Origin: Candidatus Zixiibacteriota bacterium | Lineage (GTDB): Bacteria > Zixibacteria > MSB-5A5 > GN15 > FEB-12 | Length of the DNA: 7,461 nucleotides | Assembly (NCBI GenBank): GCA_003641415.1 | Contig: QNAG01000129.1 | Coordinates: 1-7,461, forward strand | Direction: 5' to 3' | Part shown: piece after piece, positions 1 to 5,654 of the stretch | Layout of the letters: each line of letters starts with the position of its first letter | Position numbering within the stretch: position 1 is the stretch's first letter | Made by a program: the position numbers and the translations under genes | The notes under the pieces: generated by a model | The model's input: the letters and a program-made list of their open reading frames with translations, nothing else | What the model was told of the DNA's origin: nothing | Databases searched by the model: none

Positions 1-475
1 TCTGTCAGCCCGCATTGTCGAAGTTGAGGCGTATATCGGTACTGATGATCCCGCCTGTCATGCCGCTCGCGGACGAACTGAGCGGAATGCCGTTATGTTT
101 GGACCGCCCGGCTATAGCTACATTTACTTCATCTACGGTATGTACCATTGCCTTAACTTTGTGACCGAACCGGAAGACCGGCCAGCGGCAGTACTACTGC
201 GGGCAGCCGAACCTGTCGATGGCATCGAACTGATGCAACAGCGTTCATCAAATAGCAAGCTTCACGAGTTACTCAACGGCCCCGGGAAGTTCTGCCGAGC
301 CTTCGGGCTTGGCCGAGGTCAGAACGGTATTGATCTTACTGGCGGTGAACTGTATCTTGAGGATCGTCAAGAAGAAGTTGCTAATATGGGCCAGTCCTGC
401 CGTATTGGAATAAGTGTGGGCAAGGACCTTCCATGGCGGTTTTTTGACAGGGAATCCAAATCGGTTTCCGGGTAG
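1..475 (+). CDS. DNA-3-methyladenine glycosylase (AAG/MPG family), 5'-truncated by the window edge
   Basis: This enzyme removes alkylated purines such as 3-methyladenine from DNA by cutting the N-glycosidic bond, starting base excision repair in the cytoplasm. The frame is open from base 2 (first whole codon) to the TAG ending at 475, giving 157 visible residues; the family is usually about 190-200, so roughly 35 N-terminal residues lie outside. An ATG at 95 is internal, because clear family sequence lies upstream of it. Visible landmarks are VEVEAYIG at residues 6-13, holding the expected catalytic Glu (E9) and intercalating Tyr (Y11); ACHAARG with the conserved His (H20); YIYFIYGMYHCLN at 40-52, with Y42 matching the base-stacking Tyr of human AAG; VLLRAAEP; and NGPGKFCRAFG. 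The C-terminus (DLPWRFFDRES...) is a normal family end, so the 3' side looks intact. No operon partner is seen downstream. The family assignment is secure; substrate range cannot be read from sequence. Confidence 0.96.
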   Translation, partial: LSARIVEVEAYIGTDDPACHAARGRTERNAVMFGPPGYSYIYFIYGMYHCLNFVTEPEDRPAAVLLRAAEPVDGIELMQQRSSNSKLHELLNGPGKFCRAFGLGRGQNGIDLTGGELYLEDRQEEVANMGQSCRIGISVGKDLPWRFFDRESKSVSG

Positions 476-659
476 ATGATGATGAGTGGCGTGATTGAAG
501 GTGTGGGAAAGAGTCTACTTGACTGGCAAGCTGTGGGCCACTAAACCCAACGACTCAGCCAAAGGTTTAACAACATTTCCCAAGCTATAGGGTACCGCGG
601 CAGTGCCGACGTGTTGCTTGTGTTCCCGCAAAGTGATAATGTCAATTTATAATATAGCC

Positions 660-687
660 TTGACTGATGCTCGTTTTTTATTACATT
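660..687 (+). promoter_or_regulatory. Candidate sigma-70-type promoter for the tRNA
   Basis: TTGACT at 660-665 (5 of 6 to the -35 consensus) is separated by 16 bp from TACATT at 682-687 (4 of 6 to the -10). This would start transcription around 694, just ahead of the tRNA at 702. A perfect TATAAT also lies at 648-653 but has no convincing -35 at normal spacing. This is a motif match only, and the promoter rules of this organism are unknown. Confidence 0.4.
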
Positions 688-701
688 CCTAACTCAATAA
701 T

Positions 702-775
702 GGCGGTGTAGCTCAGTTGGTTAGAGCAGCGGAATCATAATCCGCGTGTCCGGGGTTCAAGTCCCTGCACCGCTA
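702..775 (+). tRNA. tRNA with CAU anticodon, probably elongator tRNA-Met
   Basis: A full cloverleaf can be drawn by hand. The acceptor stem is 702-708 with 768-774, ending in a G1-U72 wobble, and the discriminator is A775. The D arm is GCTC/GAGC (711-714, 724-727). The anticodon stem is GCGGA/TCCGC (729-733, 741-745) around the loop ATCATAA, with CAT at 736-738. The variable region is 5 nt (746-750) and the T arm is CGGGG/CCCTG with loop TTCAAGT. It is not the initiator: the first acceptor pair is not a C-A mismatch and the anticodon stem lacks the three G-C pairs next to the loop. The GGCGG acceptor start and overall look favour elongator Met. A lysidine-modified Ile (AUA) tRNA has the same CAU anticodon and cannot be fully excluded by eye. 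The 3' CCA is not encoded (TTT follows), so it must be added by a CCA-adding enzyme. Confidence 0.95.
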
Positions 776-808
776 TTTAATGCCCTGTAAAAACAATCAA
801 AGCAGCGA

Positions 809-838
809 TTGACAAATCCGGGATATTTTCTTGATTAT
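809..838 (+). promoter_or_regulatory. Candidate promoter upstream of the efflux operon leader
   Basis: A perfect TTGACA (809-814) is followed after 18 bp by GATTAT (833-838, 4 of 6 matches to TATAAT). It could drive the 889-1038 ORF and, by read-through, the pump operon. The possible -10 is embedded in the palindrome at 834-846, which would suit repression by a DNA-binding protein. The -10 match is weak, so confidence is limited. Confidence 0.35.
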
Positions 839-846
839 GTCATAAT
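834..846. promoter_or_regulatory. 13-bp palindrome, possible operator
   Basis: ATTATG-T-CATAAT is a perfect inverted repeat with 6-bp arms and a single central base. It overlaps the proposed -10 at 833-838. Position and symmetry fit an operator, but a palindrome of this size is expected by chance about once in several kilobases of AT-rich DNA. Confidence 0.25.
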
Positions 847-888
847 AGTTGCATACGAAACTGTTGCCTTAGTGACGATAGTTGGATT

Positions 889-1038
889 ATGGTCGTGAAA
901 AAAAACAGATTTGATGATGTTTTCGGTCGACTTAATAGTATAGCTGGAAAGTCTGTGAGACACTACCTGGATCATAATCTGGAACCAATATTATGTTCTC
1001 ATAGAAAAATAGTTGAGTTAAGCCAGTTAGTTATATAA
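889..1038 (+). CDS. Doubtful small ORF, 49 codons, unknown function
   Basis: An ATG at 889 opens a 49-residue frame ending in TAA at 1036-1038, starting MVVKKNRFDDVFGRLNSIAG and ending IVELSQLVI. It is basic at the N-terminus (KKNR), contains one Cys and several His, and has no transmembrane segment or motif that I recognise. There is no good Shine-Dalgarno sequence in the 15 bases before the ATG, which argues against strong translation. In its favour, a TTGACA promoter candidate lies 75 bp upstream and it sits alone in an otherwise empty leader of the efflux operon. It could be a leader peptide, a decayed regulator or a chance frame; I cannot choose between these. Confidence 0.2.
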   Translation: MVVKKNRFDDVFGRLNSIAGKSVRHYLDHNLEPILCSHRKIVELSQLVI

Positions 1039-1041
1039 CTA
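1028..1041. promoter_or_regulatory. 14-bp perfect palindrome, possible operator
   Basis: TAGTTATATAACTA is perfectly symmetric with no spacer. It overlaps the stop codon of the doubtful 889-1038 ORF and lies about 125 bp before the adaptor start codon. It could be bound by a dimeric regulator of the pump operon. Only symmetry and location support this. Confidence 0.25.
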
Positions 1042-1165
1042 TCTGTCCAATAATGATAATGAGTGATTAATGTGACGTTGGTGGTTATTGTGAGAATTAT
1101 CCATCAGCATTAATCGAAAGCGACAAGTTAGATGTCGTAATATTGTTTATAGTGAAAGGTAGCTA

Positions 1166-2311
1166 ATGAAAAGATCGTATAGAATAGCGTTGTTGGTCCT
1201 CATTATAGTGGTTGGTTTTGTGGTTATGTGGGGACTGCTTGGCCTGAAGAAGGATACAAAAAAACGGCTTCCGGAAGCTCGGACTAAAATCGTTGAGACC
1301 ACAGTAGTTCAGTTAGGTCCTGTTCAGACAAAAATTACCGCATATGGACGGGTTACTAGCTCTCAGCCGGTACTGCTTCACGCCGAGGTCGCTGGTACGA
1401 TTGAGCAGGGCGATATTCCCTTTAAGCCGGCCCAGTCGTTTTTGAAAGGCGATCTGTTGTTTAGAATTGATGATCGTCAAGCTCGACTTAGCTTAAATAG
1501 CATGATGAGCGATCTGATGACTGCCCTGGCTACTGTTCTTCCAGAGATCAAAGTTGATTTCTCTGACGAATACCAGGTATGGCAGGATTACTTCAACAGA
1601 TGCCAGTTTGATACAAAGATTGAACCTCTTCCAGAGACAAACAATCCGAAGATTAAACTTTTTCTTTCCAGGTTCAACGTATATAAATTATTCTTCTCCG
1701 TTAGGAATTTGGAAATCCTGCTCGACAAGCACTATTTCTATGCCCCTTTTGACGGCTCTATCATATCGGCCAATATGCGTGTCGGCTCCTCAGCTCGAGT
1801 TGGTACGCTGCTTGGTGAGATAATTAACCTTGAGCAAATGGAGACAGCGATACAAGTGGCGGCTGAGGATATCCAATGGATTGATCAGCAGCAACCAGTT
1901 ACATTTACATCATCTGAGATCCCCGGCCAGTGGACAGGGAAGATCACTCGTGTCGGAAGTGGTATAGACACCCGCACACAGACTATTCAGATATATGTAT
2001 CTATGGACAACGGGCCAGTAACTCCACTGTTAGATGGGGTCTTCCTTGAGGCTCACATCACGGGTAAAAGCATAGACAAAGCCTTTGCCGTTCCGCCAAA
2101 ATCGATATACGAGGATGGGTATGTTTACTTGATTACTGACGGCAAGCTAACACGCCGAGTTGTAAGTATTATCCGGCGGGAACCCAATCAAGTCATTATA
2201 GATGGCGGCATTGGAAATGGAGATACGCTGGTGGTGGAAGTTATGCAGGGGGTAGCACAGGGAATGTCTGCTAAATCAAAGATAACTGCAACTGAAGGCA
2301 AGGGACAGTGA
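1166..2311 (+). CDS. RND efflux periplasmic adaptor (HlyD/AcrA-type membrane fusion protein)
   Basis: This adaptor links an inner-membrane RND permease to an outer-membrane channel across the periplasm. The 381 residues begin with a basic MKRSYR and a hydrophobic anchor at about 7-27 with no lipobox Cys, so it is probably held by a membrane helix rather than a lipid. The two lipoyl half-motifs are at about 66-105 (VLLHAEVAGTIEQG..., then FLKGDLLFRIDD) and 188-225 (YFYAPFDGSI...VGTLLGEI). A beta-barrel domain follows to about 300, then a C-terminal membrane-proximal domain (FAVPPKSIYEDG...). The stretch between the half-motifs (about 106-187) is not the long heptad-rich hairpin of AcrA. It contains aromatic-rich EYQVWQDYFNR and ends FFSVRNLEILLDK, a style I associate with Bacteroidetes-like adaptors. 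The ATG has GAAAGG six bases upstream. Its TGA overlaps the permease ATG (TGATG at 2309-2313), so the two genes are translationally coupled. Confidence 0.93.
   Translation: MKRSYRIALLVLIIVVGFVVMWGLLGLKKDTKKRLPEARTKIVETTVVQLGPVQTKITAYGRVTSSQPVLLHAEVAGTIEQGDIPFKPAQSFLKGDLLFRIDDRQARLSLNSMMSDLMTALATVLPEIKVDFSDEYQVWQDYFNRCQFDTKIEPLPETNNPKIKLFLSRFNVYKLFFSVRNLEILLDKHYFYAPFDGSIISANMRVGSSARVGTLLGEIINLEQMETAIQVAAEDIQWIDQQQPVTFTSSEIPGQWTGKITRVGSGIDTRTQTIQIYVSMDNGPVTPLLDGVFLEAHITGKSIDKAFAVPPKSIYEDGYVYLITDGKLTRRVVSIIRREPNQVIIDGGIGNGDTLVVEVMQGVAQGMSAKSKITATEGKGQ
2301..2305 (+). promoter_or_regulatory. Shine-Dalgarno site that decides the permease start
   Basis: AGGGA lies at 2301-2305, inside the last codons of the adaptor gene. 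It is 5 bases from the ATG at 2311 but only 2 from an in-frame GTG at 2308. Spacing therefore favours ATG 2311, giving a protein one residue shorter than a GTG start. Confidence 0.6.
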
Positions 2312-5300
2312 TGCGCAAAGCAATCGCCTTTCTCATTCATTATCCTGTCTGGGTAACCGTGCTCATGTCCAGCGTTATACTGTTCGGATTGCTGGCATTT
2401 ACGCAGATGCGTTACTCCTTCTTCCCTGAAAGCCAGGCCAAAGTCATAAAAGTGGAGGTCGTCTATCCAGGTGCTGCCCCGGAAGAGATAGAAGAAGGTG
2501 TCATTCTAAAGATTGAGGAGAATCTTGATGGTCTGCATGGGGTAGAGCGAGTTACTTCCGTTTCCCGGGAAAACTCAGGTGTGGTCACCGTTGAATTGGT
2601 TCTGGGATCGGATATCAACAAGGTTCTGGCCGATGTCAAGAATGCAGTTGATCGGATTAACTCTTTCCCTGCGGATGCTGAAAAGCCTGTTATCTACGAA
2701 CAGAAATTTCGCACTCGGTCGCAATCTCTCGGAGTCTATGGAGAAACGGATCTGTACAACCTGAAGTATCTGGCCGAGGAGTTGCGTGACGAGTTGCTGG
2801 CCACCGATGAGATATCTCAGGTCACTCTCACGAGCCTTCCAGCGCTGGAGTTCTCGATCGAGGTCTCCGAAACAGACATGCGCCGTTACCAGTTGACCTT
2901 TGATGAAATCCGTCAGGCTGTAAGCCAGGCTAACGTCAATATCTCGGGGGGAAAAATTGACACCGAAGACGAAGAGATTCTCATCCGTGCCTGGGGAAGA
3001 GGATACTATGCTGAAGATTTATTGAATATTCCAATTCGCGGTAATCCTGATGGTACTGTTATCCATCTGAGGGATATCGCAACCGTCAGGGAACAATGGG
3101 AGGATGTACCGACCAAGACATACTATAACGGCCAGTATGCGGTTGTTCTTGACATTGATCAGACCGAAGACGAGGATATTCTAGCGATCGCCGATCAGAC
3201 AAATGAGATTATGACCAAGTTCAATGAAACTCATGAAACTGTGAAGGTTGCAGTTCTCCGGGATTTGACCATACCACTCAACCAGCGTATCACGCTTTTG
3301 GTCAAGAACGGATTGCTTGGTCTTATCCTGGTCATGATTTGCCTTGGTTTCTTTCTTAATTTGAGACTTTCGTTTTGGGTAGCAGCGAGCATCCCATTTT
3401 CATTTGCCGGAATGTTTATTATCGCGAATTTTGCCGGAATTACGATCAACGTTCTGAGCCTGATGGGTATGATTATCGTGGTCGGTATTCTGGTTGATGA
3501 TGCCATTGTCGTGGGAGAGAATATCTTTGCCCATTATGAGCGGGGAAAGCCGGCCCTGAAGGCTGCGATTGATGGTACGCTGGAAGTGATTGCGCCAGTT
3601 TTCACGTCAGTTATGACTACGGTCATTGTCTTTACGGGTATGTTTTTCCTCGAAGGAAACATGGGTGAAATGGTCTGGCAGGTAGCACTGGTAGTTATCG
3701 CTTCGCTTCTATTCTCGCTTGTAGAAGCGTTTACTATCTTGCCGTCGCATCTGGCTCACTCGAAAGGTCTGAAGCCCCAGAAGAAAACTTCGGCAATACG
3801 TAAGAAAATCGAAGAGATCATTCTGTATTTCACCCACCACATATATGCTCCAGTGTTGCGAATGGCGATGCAGCGCAAGTGGATTGTAGTTATAATACCG
3901 CTGTTTTTCGTAATGGTCACTATTGGCCTGCTGGGTGGTGGCCTGATCGGGGCAACCTTCTTCCCGGGTGTTGATGGCGATGAATTTCCAATCAATATTT
4001 CCCTTGTTGCTGGTCGTCAGGAGGTGGACACTGATTCTTTGTTAGCGAGGATCGAGACTATCTGTTGGGAGGTTAATGAAGAGCTGAAGAACGAGCGCGA
4101 AGACGGGCTTGATGTCATCATTTCTATCAAGCGAGATATAGGCAGTAATGACTTTGGTGAAACTGGTAGCCACGCCGGCCGGCTGTTTATTCGCCTTCTC
4201 GATGGTGAAGTGAGAGAGATGGAGAGCTTTGAGATTGCCGATCGTATCCAAAAAGCAGTGGGTCCAGTGCCTGAAGCGCAGAATATTACTTTTGGTAAAA
4301 GTGGACATTTTGGCAAGGCGGTTTCGATAAGTCTTCTGGGGAATGATGTCGAACAACTAACCAAGGCTGCCTCGCTGCTTAAGACCGAACTGGAGGATTT
4401 TGCATCACTGAAAGATGTAACCGACAGCGATAAGAAAGGTCGCAGGGAGATAGATATAACTCTTAAACCTCGCGCTCATGCCTTGGGTTTAACTCTGCAA
4501 CAAGTTGCCGGACAAGTACGTCAAGGGTTCTTTGGCCAGGAGATTCAAAGAATCCAACGTGGACGGGATGAAATCCGAGTGTGGGTACGATATCGTCCCG
4601 AAGACCGGTCAGACCTAGGGTTGCTGGATCAGATGCGTATCCGTACTCCCGACGGAGTTGAATACCCCTTTAGCGAATTGGCTGAATACACGATAGAACG
4701 TGGCCTTACTCAGATTAATCATTTGAACCGAAAGCGTGAGATTAAGGTTGAAGCCAATCAGGCGAATGTAAAAGAAGATTTGCCACCGATTATATCCGAA
4801 ATTGAAGAGACAGTACTACCTCGTGTGCTAAGTCAGGTGCAGGGTGTGACCGCTCAGTTTGAAGGGCAGTCGCGGGAACAGAAGAAGATGATGAATTCTA
4901 TGCGCGATGCATATACCGTGGCATTTCTTGCCATGTTCATCCTGATCGTCTTGGTGTTCCGCTCATATGCGCAGGCAGGCATAATTTTCTCGCTCATCCC
5001 CATCGGCATTCTTGGCGCTATTTGGGGACATGGTATCCAAGGTTTGCAGATAAGCATGTTATCAGCGACCGGCATGATGGCGCTGGCCGGAATTATCATT
5101 AACGACAGTATTGTGTTTGTTGACCAGATAAACCGTTTTCTTCGTGCTGGCCAGAAGGTAGAGGAAGCGGTATTCAACTCAGGAATCTCCCGTTTGAGGC
5201 CAATCCTGCTGACAACTCTTACAACTGCTCTGGGCATGGCTCCACTTATTCTCGAGACAAGTAAACAGGCACAGTTCCTGATACCAATGGCAGCTTCTAT

Positions 5301-5502
5301 TGCTTACGGTCTGATGTTTGGCAGTACGGTTTTACTGATTATCCTGCCATCGACTTTTCTGGCTTTCAATACTGTGCGCGTGAGGTATGCCAGGATGTTT
5401 TCAGATGGACCGGTAACAGCAGAATCAGTGGAACCGGCAGTGAAAGAGCTCTCAGTTATAATTGACGATCCCAAACAGATAAAAGGAGTTGGCCATGCTT
5501 AA
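2311..5502 (+). CDS. RND-superfamily efflux permease (HAE1/AcrB-like), inner membrane
   Basis: This is the proton-driven pump of a tripartite efflux complex. It is 1063 residues from ATG 2311, a normal full length (AcrB is about 1050). The layout is the standard duplicated one: TM1 at about 11-31; a periplasmic loop of about 300 residues; TM2-TM6 at about 334-482; TM7 at about 524-545; a second loop of about 320 residues; and TM8-TM12 at about 870-1020. TM4 carries GILVDDAIVVGENI with D396 and D397, matching the proton-relay Asp pair (D407/D408) of AcrB. TM10 reads GIIINDSIVFVDQI, with Asn931 where AcrB has the relay Lys940; such NDS versions occur in a broad subgroup of RND permeases. FFPGVDGDEF at the start of loop 2 is also typical. 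The HAE1 rather than heavy-metal (CzcA) type is inferred from overall style; the substrate is unknown. It is coupled to the adaptor upstream. Confidence 0.95.
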   Translation: MRKAIAFLIHYPVWVTVLMSSVILFGLLAFTQMRYSFFPESQAKVIKVEVVYPGAAPEEIEEGVILKIEENLDGLHGVERVTSVSRENSGVVTVELVLGSDINKVLADVKNAVDRINSFPADAEKPVIYEQKFRTRSQSLGVYGETDLYNLKYLAEELRDELLATDEISQVTLTSLPALEFSIEVSETDMRRYQLTFDEIRQAVSQANVNISGGKIDTEDEEILIRAWGRGYYAEDLLNIPIRGNPDGTVIHLRDIATVREQWEDVPTKTYYNGQYAVVLDIDQTEDEDILAIADQTNEIMTKFNETHETVKVAVLRDLTIPLNQRITLLVKNGLLGLILVMICLGFFLNLRLSFWVAASIPFSFAGMFIIANFAGITINVLSLMGMIIVVGILVDDAIVVGENIFAHYERGKPALKAAIDGTLEVIAPVFTSVMTTVIVFTGMFFLEGNMGEMVWQVALVVIASLLFSLVEAFTILPSHLAHSKGLKPQKKTSAIRKKIEEIILYFTHHIYAPVLRMAMQRKWIVVIIPLFFVMVTIGLLGGGLIGATFFPGVDGDEFPINISLVAGRQEVDTDSLLARIETICWEVNEELKNEREDGLDVIISIKRDIGSNDFGETGSHAGRLFIRLLDGEVREMESFEIADRIQKAVGPVPEAQNITFGKSGHFGKAVSISLLGNDVEQLTKAASLLKTELEDFASLKDVTDSDKKGRREIDITLKPRAHALGLTLQQVAGQVRQGFFGQEIQRIQRGRDEIRVWVRYRPEDRSDLGLLDQMRIRTPDGVEYPFSELAEYTIERGLTQINHLNRKREIKVEANQANVKEDLPPIISEIEETVLPRVLSQVQGVTAQFEGQSREQKKMMNSMRDAYTVAFLAMFILIVLVFRSYAQAGIIFSLIPIGILGAIWGHGIQGLQISMLSATGMMALAGIIINDSIVFVDQINRFLRAGQKVEEAVFNSGISRLRPILLTTLTTALGMAPLILETSKQAQFLIPMAASIAYGLMFGSTVLLIILPSTFLAFNTVRVRYARMFSDGPVTAESVEPAVKELSVIIDDPKQIKGVGHA

Positions 5503-5551
5503 AATACTGATATTTCCAATGATTCTTCTGGCCACTTCTCGCAGTATATAA
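5495..5551 (+). pseudogene. Possible 5' remnant of an outer-membrane factor (TolC-like) gene, or a very short leader ORF
   Basis: A strong Shine-Dalgarno (AAAAGGAG, 5481-5488) is six bases before an ATG at 5495 that overlaps the end of the permease gene, exactly how a third operon gene would start. The frame encodes MLKILIFPMILLATSRSI and then TAA (5549-5551). The sequence resembles the charged-plus-hydrophobic beginning of a secretion signal. RND operons often have their outer-membrane channel gene in this slot, so I infer that such a gene began here and was lost by deletion. After the stop, another frame (that of the permease) stays open to 5589 and reads HFSQYITAMKELRQGQRG, which loosely recalls the late helical part of OMF proteins (Y-L-x-A-L-x-x-L-x-x-x-Q-R). 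This second match is weak and may be chance. An alternative is a genuine 18-residue peptide. Confidence 0.4.
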
Positions 5552-5622
5552 CTGCTATGAAAGAATTGAGACAGGGTCAAAGAGGCTAAAATATCTATTT
5601 TGATTGATCATGTCCGTTTCTG

Positions 5623-5641
5623 TAAAGGGAAATTCTCTTTA
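5623..5641. terminator. Weak hairpin between convergent genes
   Basis: TAAAGGGA / TCTCTTTA can form an 8-bp stem (one G-T wobble) closed by the triplet AAT. It lies between the pump operon end and the protease stop on the other strand. It has little G-C content and no clear T-run on either strand, so its role as a terminator is doubtful. Confidence 0.2.
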
Positions 5642-5654
5642 TGATTTCCATTTA

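Larger units (their letters stand above)
776..1165 (+). promoter_or_regulatory. AT-rich leader between the tRNA and the efflux operon
   Basis: This stretch of about 390 bp has no confidently recognised gene. It holds a perfect -35-like TTGACA at 809-814, with GATTAT at 833-838 (18-bp gap) as a possible -10. It also holds two short palindromes and one weak small ORF (all listed separately), plus a widely spaced 8-bp inverted repeat, GATTAATG at 1065-1072 and CATTAATC at 1108-1115. The adaptor gene's ribosome binding site (GAAAGG, 1154-1159) sits six bases before its ATG. No divergent or upstream regulator gene of the TetR or MarR type, common beside RND pumps, is present here. How the pump is controlled is therefore unknown. 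Confidence 0.4.

Noticed and set aside
95..475. Glycosylase gene starting at the ATG at 95
   Set aside because: The same frame is open to base 2 and includes the catalytic VEVEAYIG and the conserved His upstream of 95, so this ATG is an internal Met.
476..544. 22-codon frame beginning ATGATGATG right after the glycosylase stop
   Set aside because: It is very short, with no ribosome binding site clear of the preceding gene and no recognisable protein features.
598..608. 11-bp palindrome CGGCAGTGCCG between the glycosylase and the tRNA as a terminator
   Set aside because: The arms are five bases with one central base, so it cannot form a stable hairpin loop in RNA, and no T-run follows.
735..978. 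Threefold occurrence of TCATAAT (735-741, 840-846, 972-978) as a repeat family
   Set aside because: One copy is the tRNA anticodon loop, spacing is irregular, and a 7-mer recurring three times in AT-rich DNA is not significant.
1065..1115. 8-bp inverted repeat GATTAATG / CATTAATC with a 35-base gap as a regulatory loop
   Set aside because: An inverted repeat of this length and spacing is expected by chance in an AT-rich leader of about 390 bp.
1554..1823. Plus-strand 89-codon frame inside the adaptor gene
   Set aside because: It is a shifted-frame shadow of the adaptor, with no ribosome binding site or recognisable domain.
4017..4364. Minus-strand frames inside the permease gene (also 3231-3506, 3756-3995, 4042-4356, 4854-5237)
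   Set aside because: They lie antisense to a full-length conserved permease, overlap one another, have low-complexity Ser/Ile/Arg-rich translations and show no recognisable motif.
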